Source: Pseudomonas sp. R5(2019)
GTDB taxonomy: Bacteria; Pseudomonadota; Gammaproteobacteria; Pseudomonadales; Pseudomonadaceae
Assembly (NCBI RefSeq): GCF_009905435.1
Contig: NZ_JAAAMT010000021.1
Coordinates: forward strand, 21,856-85,855
Direction of reading: 5' to 3'
Length of the DNA: 64,000 nt
The notes under the pieces are model-generated. The model saw only the letters and a list, made by a program, of their open reading frames with translations, had not been told where the DNA came from and did no database searches. The position numbers were made by a program, and so were the translations under genes. Positions 42,656 to 51,716 of this stretch are shown piece by piece; within the stretch, counting starts at the first letter, position 1; each line of letters begins with the position of its first letter.

Positions 42656-42696
42656 CGCTTAACACCGATGTGTCTGCAGAAATTGTGTATTACAGG

Positions 42697-43494
42697 TTAA
42701 TCCATAACGCTGCTGGCCGTACCGCGCGGTGGTTTGCCGAGCACCTCGTAGCTGACTCTGGGCACTGCCTTCAGATGCACCTCCAGCAACCGCGCCAGCG
42801 ATTCGCCGCGCGCAAGGTACGCATCGCCAAAGTCGATGCCGAGTCGGCTCGGGTGGGCGACCACTTCCACGACGCCGTCTCTGGGCAGGCGATTGTCACG
42901 CAGGTCGGCCGGGGTGCAGACGATGTCGGCGGTGGCGCCACCGGACAAGCGTCGCAGCCGTCGGTTGAGCAGGGTTTTGAACAGCCGCTTGGCCGGGCCG
43001 ATGTTGCGCCCCAGGTTACGCGCCAGCCGCACCGCCACGCCTTGGCGTGCCGCGAAGCGGGCGACCACTTCACCGATGGGCCAGATGTTATGCACGTGTT
43101 GGTGTGAATCCAGGTGGCTGGGTCGCAAACCGTGGTCCAGGCAGCGCTGCCACTGCGCCTCCAGCTCCAGCAGCACGGCCTGGCGTGCCCGCGGGCTCAG
43201 GTGCAGGGCATGGCGGCGAAGGCTCAGGTCAAATTCACCGTCAGGGTTGCAGAACCGGGGTTCGGCCAGGATCGCGGTGCTCAATGGCCGACCGTAGGTC
43301 AGGTTGAAGTGCAGCCCGACACGGCCACGGATCGCCGGTTGCCTGGCCAACTCGCAGGCGCCGGCGAAGGCGGGCATGTTCGCCATGATCGTGGCAGAAC
43401 TGATCAACCCGCATTGGAACGCCCGCAGAATCGTGGCGTTTTCCTGTTCACTGAGGCCGAAATCATCAGCGTTGACTATGACTTGGTACGGCAT
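42697..43494 (-). CDS. ChbG/HpnK-family carbohydrate deacetylase
   Basis: 265 residues from MPYQVIVNADDFGLS, overlapping the upstream gene by 29 bp; GAGGGTC precedes the ATG. YdjC-fold metal site: NADDFG (Asp-Asp), GLHFNLTYGRPL (His) and HLDSHQHVH (two His). These enzymes remove N-acetyl groups from diacetylchitobiose-like or hopanoid sugars. In this operon it likely edits an amino sugar of the EPS. Last gene of the 16-gene operon. Confidence 0.88.
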   Translation of the reverse strand: MPYQVIVNADDFGLSEQENATILRAFQCGLISSATIMANMPAFAGACELARQPAIRGRVGLHFNLTYGRPLSTAILAEPRFCNPDGEFDLSLRRHALHLSPRARQAVLLELEAQWQRCLDHGLRPSHLDSHQHVHNIWPIGEVVARFAARQGVAVRLARNLGRNIGPAKRLFKTLLNRRLRRLSGGATADIVCTPADLRDNRLPRDGVVEVVAHPSRLGIDFGDAYLARGESLARLLEVHLKAVPRVSYEVLGKPPRGTASSVMD

Positions 43495-44650
43495 CCTGAC
43501 CCTCTTGTGCAGTGGCAGTGGTGGTGGCCGGCGCGTGCGCCCTGGCCGCGGATTTGGCGCGCCAGTGCTGCAGGCGCGGCTTGAGCTGTTGCCAGGCGCG
43601 CAACGCCAGGCCCAGGCACACGCCGCTGAGGCGCCAGGAATAAAAACGTGAGCGGTAGTGTTCAATCTGTCCGGTCATGCGTTCGTGCAACTGGTGGCTG
43701 GAGTTTTCCAGGCGGACCCGTGAGGCGTCGACCCAGTCCCAGCCATCGTCCAGCCCCCAGCGAATCCATTCCTGCAGCAGTACCCGGCCGCTGCCCAGAT
43801 CTGCATACCGAGGCAGGAACGCGAGGTTGTAATCGTAGACCCGGCCACGCTCGAACAGCCCGAGCCGGTAACTGATGCAGTGGCCGTCGAGTTCCAGCAT
43901 CACGACCTTGACCCGGCCCTCGGCGGCGAGGCCGACCAGGGCGTCCTGCATCCATTGTTGACGCTGGCGGCCGGAGAAAATCCCGACACCTTCGTCGCCT
44001 TTCCAGCTTTGGGCCTCGACGGCCTGGATCGCCTGCAACAGCGGCAGCATCTCGCTGGCACCCGGCGTCAGCCGACGGATCCGAGCTCCGCAGGCGGCAA
44101 TCCGTTTGTAGGCGCGGCGCAGTTTGTAGCGCGCATCCCCCGACACCTCCTGATGGTCCGCTTCAGAGAGCCTGTGCACCGGCACCCGGCAAGCCACCCG
44201 CCGCTCAACGGTCGAACTGCGCCGGGCCCACTGCGCCAACAGCCCGTCGGCGGCGCCTCCGGGCACTTCGTTGAACTGCAACAGGGCGTGGGGCACGTGC
44301 CGGCGAATCGCCTTGAGCACCTGTTGCGCGGCGGCTTCGTCGAGCTCGGCGAGCAAGGCAATACGGTCGCTCAAGGGAAAGCCCAGGTGATGCACGACCT
44401 TGACGTTCAGCCGGCCAACCCGTTGCCGGCTTGCCACCAACGGCAAGCACAGCCGAAGTTGCCCGGCCTCCCAGCCCAGAAGTACTTGCAGACGCTGATC
44501 GGCGTCGAGCGCGCGCTCGGCGCCGACCAGCCAGGGCAGGGCATTGAACGGCGTGGCCTGCACGCAACGCTCGCGCAAGCGCTCGTAGTCCGCGGCAGGG
44601 AAATCCGCCGCTTGCAGGGAATCGCGCCACTCCAGACGCAGCTCCGTCAT
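43466..44650 (-). CDS. GNAT/FemAB-like acyltransferase (BcsL/CelD type)
   Basis: 394 residues. N-terminal half ends LLQFNEVPGG; the C-terminal GNAT-like domain has YKLRRAYKRI, EAQSWKG near 210-ish, GHCISYRLGLF, YDYNLAFLP and the GSGRVLLQEWIRWG helix. Such proteins acylate envelope or EPS sugars on the cytoplasmic side. Predicted soluble with a terminal low-complexity Ala/Thr tail. Overlaps its downstream neighbour, so translation is coupled. Confidence 0.85.
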   Translation of the reverse strand: MTELRLEWRDSLQAADFPAADYERLRERCVQATPFNALPWLVGAERALDADQRLQVLLGWEAGQLRLCLPLVASRQRVGRLNVKVVHHLGFPLSDRIALLAELDEAAAQQVLKAIRRHVPHALLQFNEVPGGAADGLLAQWARRSSTVERRVACRVPVHRLSEADHQEVSGDARYKLRRAYKRIAACGARIRRLTPGASEMLPLLQAIQAVEAQSWKGDEGVGIFSGRQRQQWMQDALVGLAAEGRVKVVMLELDGHCISYRLGLFERGRVYDYNLAFLPRYADLGSGRVLLQEWIRWGLDDGWDWVDASRVRLENSSHQLHERMTGQIEHYRSRFYSWRLSGVCLGLALRAWQQLKPRLQHWRAKSAARAHAPATTTATAQEGQDAVPSHSQR

Positions 44651-44652
44651 CG

Positions 44653-45342
44653 TCAGGCCGCCGGAGCAGTAACGGTGGGCCGCTCTGGCTTGCGCAGCGC
44701 ATCGAGCCGTGAGCCGCTGTAACGGGTCTCGCGGCTCAAGCGCCAGCGGCCGAACAGGCCATACACGTGCATGATCCGGCCTTGCTCCTTGTAGCCCATG
44801 CGCATGTGCAGCTTGAGCGCGGGAATGTTGTGGGTTTCACAGACATCCACCACCTTGTTGCAGCCCTTGTCGACCATGGTCTTCCACAAATCCAGCTGGA
44901 CATCCACCGACAGCTTGGTGCCCCAATAGGGGCGCGTCATCTCACCGCCGAACTCGAAAAACTCGCCCTCGCGGACCGGGAACACACAGCCGTAATAGTG
45001 ACGGTCATCGTAGTCACGCAGGCTGGCCCAGATGAAACTCACCACATCGCCCTGGTCATCCAGGTACATAAGGCCCGTGTGCCCCTGGGCCGCCAGCTCG
45101 CGCATGGTCTCGACCCGGTCGCCAAAATGGCGGGCGAAAGCATCGGCATTGCGCACGGTAATCAGCTCACGGCGCAGCGGCGGGTAGGGGCGCAACTTGT
45201 GTGGCGGGACCGGGGTGACCAGGTCGCGCTCCATCCACAGCAGTTCCCAGTGGAAGAACACATAGCGTTGGGTGAACGTCTTCAGGCTGGCCTTCAGGCC
45301 TTTTTGCCGGATGCGGTCTTTTATTTTCTGCAACATACTCAT
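44653..45342 (-). CDS. GNAT-family acyltransferase
   Basis: 229 residues from MSMLQKIKDRI (GGAGG 4-5 nt upstream of the ATG at 45342). After a basic amphipathic start that may sit on the membrane, a GNAT domain can be seen (GLMYLDDQGDVVSFIWAS; KLHMRMGYKEQGRI as the last helix-strand). The MGYKEQG motif is typical of acetyl-CoA binding N-acetyltransferase C-termini. Probably adds acetyl or acyl groups to EPS precursor sugars. Confidence 0.8.
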   Translation of the reverse strand: MSMLQKIKDRIRQKGLKASLKTFTQRYVFFHWELLWMERDLVTPVPPHKLRPYPPLRRELITVRNADAFARHFGDRVETMRELAAQGHTGLMYLDDQGDVVSFIWASLRDYDDRHYYGCVFPVREGEFFEFGGEMTRPYWGTKLSVDVQLDLWKTMVDKGCNKVVDVCETHNIPALKLHMRMGYKEQGRIMHVYGLFGRWRLSRETRYSGSRLDALRKPERPTVTAPAA

Positions 45343-45381
45343 GATGCCTCCGATGTTACACAAGGTGAATCGACCGGCGCC

Positions 45382-47310
45382 TCAACTGGAACGCCAGGTC
45401 AGGGCAAACAGGGTCTGGCCTGGCACCTGGAAGCGCACCTGGCCTTGTTGACACTCAAACGGGGCTGGCCGGCTCTGATTATCGGCGCCGAAAAAAACCA
45501 GCTCTGCGCCCTGGAGCGGGCACAGTGAATCCTGCGCTTGCAGACTGATCTGCTGCAGGCGCGGCCCCTTGTTGACGCCGAGCAGGCTGCGGCGTTGTTG
45601 GCCGGCCATGGCCAGGGCGTCCACTTCAAACGCGTCGTTGTCCAGGGCCAATACCGTGCCCAGCCAGTGACGCTGGATAAATTGCTGGGCCAGGCCCACG
45701 GGCTTGAGCTCGAAATGGTTTTCATCGAGCACCCGAATCATGCCCTTTGGCCACTCGGGCTCATCAGCGGCGTGGAACCAGTTGAGCATCGACAGCAGGC
45801 CGTCGCTTGCGGCATTGATCACCACCGAAGCCCACCACAGGGCAGTGAAATGGCTGTCCTGTTCATAGAGGCTCAGGTTTGAACCGCTGGAGAGGTTGGT
45901 CTGGTCCAGCAACAAGGCCTTGCGTGGCCGGCCCTGATCATCCAGCCCGACCAGCTCGGCGGCCTGGCGCACGCTGTCGCGGTAGGTGCGGGTGGCCAGC
46001 AGGTCGCGGATCATCCATTCATGCCAGGCCAGTGCATCGATCCGCTCGCCCGACTCGTTCAGCAGCCGCCGCGCCCAGTCGAGCCCGCGCCGGTCGCCGG
46101 CATTGCTGTGGAAAGGCCCGTTGATCAGCCGCGAGCTGGCCGGCATGGCGATCCGCACCCCGGCCGCATGGGCGCCCGGGGTCGCTTTCACGCGGGCGGC
46201 CATGGCGTCGAAAAAGCGTTTGTAGGCGCCGTAATCGCCGTAGTTGAGGTTCGGTTCGTCGGCAAAGGCGATGTAGTGCAAGCCTTTGCCACCCAAGGCT
46301 TGCGTGGCGGCCAGCCAGGCCTGCAGGCCAGCTTCGCTTTGGGCGTCGGCGGTGAGGTCGGCGCGCCGACCGGTGGCGGCCATCAGGGTGATGTCCTGCG
46401 TGATGCCGAAGCGGGTCTGATAGAGGTTTCGAAAGCCGTCTTCGTAGTGGCGATCGCGGGCCAGGATATCGGCCAGGGTGTAGTAGCCGGCGGCTTGCGG
46501 GCGCAGGGCGTCGAGCATCGCATAGCTCGAAGTGGGCGGCACGACATAGGGCAGGTTGATGCCCAGCGCCGGGGTCGGGCCAAGGGGCTTGCTGCCCAGG
46601 TTCAGCTGGGTCCGGCCGCTTTCCTGGTTGAGCGGCTTGAGCTGTTGCGGCTGCTGGGCAAACAGGTTGGCCGTGCCGTCGAGCCAGAACGCGGCCTTGC
46701 CGTCGCCGATCAAGCGCAGGCGCCAGGTTTGCTCAGTGGCGCTGACCGGCAAGGAAACCTGATCGAATTGCCAGTAGGCGGGGTAGGGTTTGAGTGCCAG
46801 CGCCAGGCTGCGCTTGTCGCCCAGGCGTTCGGCCTGCAAGGCGCGCACGCCACCATGGAACTTGCCGGCCAGGATCGCCTGCTCGTTTGGCCCGACCCGA
46901 AAATACAGTTCGATGCCATCACGAGTTTCTACGCTGAAATGCACCTTCACCGGCTCGAACTGCGCGCCGGTGCTGTCGTTGTGTTCCACTCGGTAGCGGC
47001 GAAAGCTATAGCCGGGAATCTCCAGCCGGTAGCTGGCAGCGCTCGCGGCCAGGGGCCAGTGCTGGCTGCCGCTGGTTTGCGCTGGGGCGATGGTGCGTTC
47101 TGCCTGCAGCCGGCCCTGGCCGTCGAGCAGGTAGAGGTGCTCAGTGTTGGCCTCGGCTTGCCAGGCCGGTGCCCAGCTGATGTTCAGGCTGTCGGCGCGC
47201 GACGCTTGCAGGTAGAGGCTGCCATCGCGGATGTCCGCCCAGCGCATGGGCGCCGCCGCGGCAGCGGTCAGCCAACAGGCGCCCAGCGCCAGCATGGCCC
47301 AGCGGCTCAT
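45382..47310 (-). CDS. Secreted glycoside hydrolase-like protein
   Basis: 642 residues with signal peptide (about 1-20, TAAAAA). N-terminal beta domains (about 25-210) precede a TIM-barrel-like region (GYYTLADILARDRHY; HYIAFADEPNLNYGDY with a candidate acid/base Glu near 345; ALAWHEWMI; LLLDQTN) and a C-terminal beta module. The arrangement resembles GH39/GH44-type clan GH-A enzymes, but I cannot name the family. It probably trims or recycles the EPS in the periplasm or outside, as glycosidases in Wzx/Wzy operons often do. Confidence 0.78.
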   Translation of the reverse strand: MSRWAMLALGACWLTAAAAAPMRWADIRDGSLYLQASRADSLNISWAPAWQAEANTEHLYLLDGQGRLQAERTIAPAQTSGSQHWPLAASAASYRLEIPGYSFRRYRVEHNDSTGAQFEPVKVHFSVETRDGIELYFRVGPNEQAILAGKFHGGVRALQAERLGDKRSLALALKPYPAYWQFDQVSLPVSATEQTWRLRLIGDGKAAFWLDGTANLFAQQPQQLKPLNQESGRTQLNLGSKPLGPTPALGINLPYVVPPTSSYAMLDALRPQAAGYYTLADILARDRHYEDGFRNLYQTRFGITQDITLMAATGRRADLTADAQSEAGLQAWLAATQALGGKGLHYIAFADEPNLNYGDYGAYKRFFDAMAARVKATPGAHAAGVRIAMPASSRLINGPFHSNAGDRRGLDWARRLLNESGERIDALAWHEWMIRDLLATRTYRDSVRQAAELVGLDDQGRPRKALLLDQTNLSSGSNLSLYEQDSHFTALWWASVVINAASDGLLSMLNWFHAADEPEWPKGMIRVLDENHFELKPVGLAQQFIQRHWLGTVLALDNDAFEVDALAMAGQQRRSLLGVNKGPRLQQISLQAQDSLCPLQGAELVFFGADNQSRPAPFECQQGQVRFQVPGQTLFALTWRSS

Positions 47311-48611
47311 GCGGGCCTCCGTTGCAGCATCTGGCGCAAGGGCGCCAGGTCACTGGGCAGGATCAGCAGGGTTTGCAAGACCGGCACGCCACTGAGTTGG
47401 CAATACAGGCGCAACAGCGCCACTGTGACCGCGAGGTACGCGATAGAGGACGCCGCCGCCGCGCCAACGATGCCATAGCGCGGAATCAGCACCAGGTTCA
47501 ATGCCAGGTTCAGCAGTGCCCCCAGGCCCATCAGCAGTGACACCGCGCCGGGGCGGTCCTTGCCGAGCAGGTCCAGGCGCAGGATGCTGGCGTAGCACAG
47601 GCCGAACAGCCCCGGCAGTAATGCCAGCAGCGCCGGGTAAGCCGGTTGATAGGCGCTGCCGAACAGAATCACGATCAGCCATTCACCGATCAGTGCCATG
47701 CTCAGGCAGGCACAGAGCATCACCGTGGCCGTCAGGCGCAGGGCAAAGGGCGTCAGCCGCGCCATGTCCTTGTCTTGTTGCAGCAGGCGTTTCATCAGCG
47801 GCGTGGTGACCGCTTCGGGCACGATCAAGAGCAATTCCGCCGCGGCGCTGGCCATGGCGTAATGGCCCAGTGCGGTGCTGCCCAGCAGGGCACCGATAAA
47901 CAGATAATCCGAGCGCAAAATCACTTGCTGGAACAAAAGGTCCGGATGGCTGCGGGCACTGTAGCGCAGCAGCTCCTTTTGCCCGGCGCGGTCCCAGCAC
48001 AGGCCCAGGTCATGATTGCGCGCCAACCAGACCCAACCGGCAACCGCGACCAGGCTGATGCCCGCCAGCCAGCTGATCAGTGCCGCTTCCAGCGCGGCCG
48101 ACTGCCACATCCAGAACAGGGCGAGAAACAGCAGCAGCGGTGCCAGTGATTCGATCAGGCGCAAGGTGTTGAAGGCGCCGACGTTGCCGGTGGCGTTGTG
48201 CAGGGTCAACAGGCCGCTCTTGAGCACGGTCAGGGGCACGGCCAACAGCAGTAACCAGGCCAGGAGCCCCAGTTGTATCGTCACATCCAGCGCGGTACCG
48301 AATTCGCGCATCAAGGCCACGCACAGCAGGGTCAGCAAGGCCGCCAGCAGGCAGCCATACACCAGCACCTGGCTGATCAGGACAGCCATGGGCTTGTGCT
48401 TGGCCGCCTGATAGCCCACCGCCGCGTTCAAGCCACCGCTGGTGGCCGCGCTGAGCAGGTCGGGGAGGGTGCTGAGCAAGGCGAACAGGCCGCGCTCGCT
48501 GGGCCCCAGAATGCGCGCCAGCAGCACGTTGCGCAGCAGGCGCAGAAAGATCATGGCCAGGCGCGTACCCATGCTCAGCAGCAAATGCCGCAAATAGTGG
48601 CTGCGACTCAT
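47307..48611 (-). CDS. Wzx-type polysaccharide flippase
   Basis: 434 residues with about 12 hydrophobic helices and MOP-superfamily features (RNVLLARILGPSERGLFALLST near the N-terminus in part, LRLLGKDRPGAVSLLMG-like loops). It flips lipid-linked repeat units to the periplasmic face. ATGA overlaps at both ends (with the glycosidase and with the deacetylase upstream). Confidence 0.88.
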   Translation of the reverse strand: MSRSHYLRHLLLSMGTRLAMIFLRLLRNVLLARILGPSERGLFALLSTLPDLLSAATSGGLNAAVGYQAAKHKPMAVLISQVLVYGCLLAALLTLLCVALMREFGTALDVTIQLGLLAWLLLLAVPLTVLKSGLLTLHNATGNVGAFNTLRLIESLAPLLLFLALFWMWQSAALEAALISWLAGISLVAVAGWVWLARNHDLGLCWDRAGQKELLRYSARSHPDLLFQQVILRSDYLFIGALLGSTALGHYAMASAAAELLLIVPEAVTTPLMKRLLQQDKDMARLTPFALRLTATVMLCACLSMALIGEWLIVILFGSAYQPAYPALLALLPGLFGLCYASILRLDLLGKDRPGAVSLLMGLGALLNLALNLVLIPRYGIVGAAAASSIAYLAVTVALLRLYCQLSGVPVLQTLLILPSDLAPLRQMLQRRPA

Positions 48612-49609
48612 GTGCGGCCCCCGCGACTGATGCGCCAGGCCAGCAGCGACGGCCGGCTGGCATTGCGCTGGCTGACGCCGATGCGAGGCAGCGCCAGCGG
48701 GTTGTCGTTGTCATGGCAAATGCCCGCGCGGGTGCTCAAGGCATAAGGGTAATGGTGTGCCGCCAGGTGCTTGCGAACCCGTTGGTCGTGGTCACCGTTG
48801 GGGTAGCAGTACACCGGCAGCGGGCTTCGGCAGCCGTTTTGCAAGGCGGCATGGCTGCGGCTCAGCTCTTCGTCCAGCTTGCGGTCGTCCAGGCCGGTCA
48901 GAATGGTGTGGCTGGCGCCGTGGGGGCCGAAGGTGATCAGGCCGGAATCTTCCAGGCTGCGCACCTGCTCCCAGTCCATCGCTTGCGGCAGGGATTCGGT
49001 CGGGCAACTGTCGATCAGCGCGCGCAAGGCGATCGGTGCGAGGGTTTTCAGGCTTTGCAGATAATTCGCCAGCGCCAGGCTGCGACGGGCTTCGCTCGCG
49101 CCCATGAAAAAACCCGACGGCAACGGCCGACCGATTTGCCGGACCTGCTCCATCAGTTTCAAACGTGCCTGCGGGCCGTAGGTGCCCCAGAGCGTTTCGC
49201 CCAGGCTTTCCCACCAGAAGCGTTGGCGACTGCCGATAAAGTCGGTGGACAGAAAGATGCTCGCCGGCACCTTGTGCTGTTGCAGCAAAGGGAAGGCGTT
49301 AAGGGCGTTGTCCCGCCAGCCATCGTCGAAGGTCAGCGCCACCCTGGGGCGCGCGCTGGCTTGCGATGGCTCAAGCAGTTCCATCAGCGGCACGCAGTCA
49401 AAATGCAGCTGCAGCCAGTTCAACAGGCGAGCGAAGGCCTGCGGCCCGACGCACAGTTCATTGCGATGGGGCAGGGCGGCACTGTCATCATCGGCCAGCA
49501 CCCGGTGCAGCATCAGGATCATCCCGGCACCCATCAGGCGCCTGCGCCCGAGCGGTGTATTGAGGTAAAGCCAGCCACTGGTGCGCTTGAACATTTGCTT
49601 GATTGGCAT
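48608..49609 (-). CDS. Polysaccharide deacetylase (NodB domain)
   Basis: 333 residues from the ATG at 49609; a GTG at 49618 touching the previous stop (TGAGTG) is an alternative. It starts with ILMLHRVL, then the NodB motif ALTFDDGWRDN (Asp pair for metal and base), FLSTDFIG and late YCYPNGDHD. Deacetylates N- or O-acetyl sugars of the EPS. No signal peptide, so the site may be cytoplasmic or at the membrane via its hydrophobic N-terminal stretch. Confidence 0.87.
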   Translation of the reverse strand: MPIKQMFKRTSGWLYLNTPLGRRRLMGAGMILMLHRVLADDDSAALPHRNELCVGPQAFARLLNWLQLHFDCVPLMELLEPSQASARPRVALTFDDGWRDNALNAFPLLQQHKVPASIFLSTDFIGSRQRFWWESLGETLWGTYGPQARLKLMEQVRQIGRPLPSGFFMGASEARRSLALANYLQSLKTLAPIALRALIDSCPTESLPQAMDWEQVRSLEDSGLITFGPHGASHTILTGLDDRKLDEELSRSHAALQNGCRSPLPVYCYPNGDHDQRVRKHLAAHHYPYALSTRAGICHDNDNPLALPRIGVSQRNASRPSLLAWRISRGGRT

Positions 49610-49618
49610 GGCAGGCAC

Positions 49619-50755
49619 TCAACGATTCTGGTCAGGGTTCCACTGGCTGTAGTGCTGGCCGCGCAAAAACTGCCACAGCCCGACACTCATGCCCGCCAGG
49701 GTCACCAGCACAAAGGCCGCCAGGCGAAACGGCTTCGGCAAGCGATGGCGCACATCCAGCAGCCCGCCTATGGCAATGCTGTAGGCCAACAGCTGGGCGG
49801 CCAGGGTGAAACGGTAAAAACCGTGCACGTCCCACAGCCACAGGTTGCTCAACAACAGCGGCATCAGCAGCACCGGCGCCAGTCGGCGGATCAGTTTGTG
49901 GCTGATCAATGCCAGTGCGTACAGGCCGTGGCGCAATGGATTGAGCAGGGTCCGGCGTTGTGCCAGGCTTTGCAAGCCGCCGACGGTGACCCGCTGGCGA
50001 CGCCGGAACTGTTTGTCGGCCTCATCCACACCTTGGTCGAGCACCCGCGCCGATTCGACATAGACGATGCGTTTGCCGGCCATTGGCGCGCAGGTGCTGA
50101 CAAAAAAGTCATCGTTGACCTGGGCCGGGATCGGCTCGAACAGCTCGCGGCGCAGCGCCAGCAGCGCGCCGTCGGCCGAGACCATGCAGCCGGTGCGGTT
50201 TTCCAGGCGGCGCAGCCAGCCTTCGTAATGCCGGTACAGGCTGTCACCCAGGCTCAGGCCCTTGCCCGGCGCCGGGATCACCATATGCCCGGCGGTGGCG
50301 CCCACGGCGGGATCACTGAGCGGCTCCAACAGACGGCGCAGGGTGTCGATCGCCCACTGGTTGTCGGCGTCGGTGAACACCAGGATTTCCCCCTCGCATT
50401 GAGCGACCGCGGCGTTCAGGGCCGCGGCCTTGCCCTGGCGGGGCAGGTCAAGGATGCGAATCCGCGAATCGTTGACCGTGCGGGCCCGGGCCACCGTGTT
50501 GTCGCTGGAGCCATCGCTGGCGAGGATGATTTGCAAGGTGCGGGCGGCATAGTCCTGGGCCAGCACGGTGCGCAGTTTGTCGACGATATGGCGCTCTTCG
50601 TTGTAGGCCGCAATCACCACGCTGACGGTCAATGGTGTGTTGCGCCGTGACGGCGGACGGGCAAAGAATGGCGTCGCCAGCAGCAGGGTCAGTGGGTAGC
50701 CCAGGTAGGCGTAGAAGGGCAGCAATAGGCAGAGCCAGAAAATTAATTCAGCCAC
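49619..50755 (-). CDS. Family 2 glycosyltransferase, membrane-bound
   Basis: 378 residues from a GTG at 50755 with AAGGAGG 7 nt upstream (other starts run through the previous gene). One N-terminal helix (LIFWLCLLLPFYAYLGYPL), GT-A core with VSVVIAAYNEE, SDGSSDNT and FTDADNQW, then RRRQRVTVGG (QxxRW-like region) and three to four C-terminal helices. This layout is that of processive or membrane GT2 enzymes. Adds a sugar to the lipid-linked EPS unit. Confidence 0.88.
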   Translation of the reverse strand: MAELIFWLCLLLPFYAYLGYPLTLLLATPFFARPPSRRNTPLTVSVVIAAYNEERHIVDKLRTVLAQDYAARTLQIILASDGSSDNTVARARTVNDSRIRILDLPRQGKAAALNAAVAQCEGEILVFTDADNQWAIDTLRRLLEPLSDPAVGATAGHMVIPAPGKGLSLGDSLYRHYEGWLRRLENRTGCMVSADGALLALRRELFEPIPAQVNDDFFVSTCAPMAGKRIVYVESARVLDQGVDEADKQFRRRQRVTVGGLQSLAQRRTLLNPLRHGLYALALISHKLIRRLAPVLLMPLLLSNLWLWDVHGFYRFTLAAQLLAYSIAIGGLLDVRHRLPKPFRLAAFVLVTLAGMSVGLWQFLRGQHYSQWNPDQNR

Positions 50756-51716
50756 GGGCGGGCCTCCTTGCGTTTTTTTGACACAGGTTGAGTACAAAGG
50801 CGGCACCGGCCAGGTGCAGACGGATCCAGTGCAGCCCCCACAGTTGCATGACGAACAAAAGGTCCCGGTGCTTGAAGCCCTGACGCAAGGCCAGGACCAG
50901 CGCGGGCAAGGCAGACAGCAATGCAAACAGCAGCGTGATCTCAAGGTCATCGGTGAACAGCGCCACCAGTGCAATCAGGTCCAACAACCAGACAGCCATG
51001 GCGAACAAGGGAAAGCGCAGCAGCCGCAGGCTCGCGCCATGGTCGCGCAGCAGTTGCATATGGCTGCCCTGGCGCCACATCTCCTTGCCCAGCCATTCGC
51101 CCCAGCTGCCTTCGTAGCCCCAGTGCAAGGCAATCGGCTGGCTGACCATCATCAGTCGCGCACCGGCATCGGCCAGGCGCATGGTCAGCTCCTTGTCTTC
51201 TCCGGTACGCAGGGTCGGGTGAAAACCGCCGACCTGTTCGAACCAGCTTTTGCGCATCAGTAGATTGGCGGTCGGTAGCCACTTCGCCCGGTGCGTGGCG
51301 GGCTTGTCGGGGTGGGTGTGACGGCGCTGCCAGGCCTGGGCGAACCAGGGCGCTTCAGTGGGTGCCAGGCACTCGAGGGCCAGCACATCGGCGTGGCCAC
51401 GGGCTTCGACGTCGAGCAGCAGGCTGAACCCGTTTTTCGGCATCTCCATGTCGGCGTCGATAAAGGCCAGCCAGGTGCCGCTGGCTACGGCGGCGCCGCG
51501 GTTGCGCAAGGCGCCGATCACCAGCCCCGGCAGTACCAGCACCTGGGCGCCGAGCTCGCGGGCAATCTGCGGGCCCTGATCGGAGGAGCCGTTGTCGGCG
51601 ATGATCACCTCGCAGTCCAGATTCGCTGCCTGGGCCGCCTGGCGTACAGCGCGCAAAGTGCGGGCAATATGCCGGGCTTCATTGAACATTGGGATGACCA
51701 CGCTGATCTGGCTCAT
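50748..51716 (-). CDS. Family 2 glycosyltransferase
   Basis: 322 residues. GT-A domain with ISVVIPMFNEARHI (nucleotide site), ADNGSSDQG, FIDADMEMP (DxD) and GEDKELTMRL. A hydrophobic C-terminal third (two to three helices) tethers it to the inner membrane. The stop lies within the next gene (8-bp overlap). Sugar specificity unknown. Confidence 0.9.
   Translation of the reverse strand: MSQISVVIPMFNEARHIARTLRAVRQAAQAANLDCEVIIADNGSSDQGPQIARELGAQVLVLPGLVIGALRNRGAAVASGTWLAFIDADMEMPKNGFSLLLDVEARGHADVLALECLAPTEAPWFAQAWQRRHTHPDKPATHRAKWLPTANLLMRKSWFEQVGGFHPTLRTGEDKELTMRLADAGARLMMVSQPIALHWGYEGSWGEWLGKEMWRQGSHMQLLRDHGASLRLLRFPLFAMAVWLLDLIALVALFTDDLEITLLFALLSALPALVLALRQGFKHRDLLFVMQLWGLHWIRLHLAGAAFVLNLCQKNARRPARG

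Noticed and set aside
46021..50650. Two long plus-strand frames opposite the EPS genes (46021-47478, 48713-50650)
   Set aside because: Low-complexity Ala/Gln/Arg translations antisense to clear glycosyl hydrolase, deacetylase and glycosyltransferase genes.
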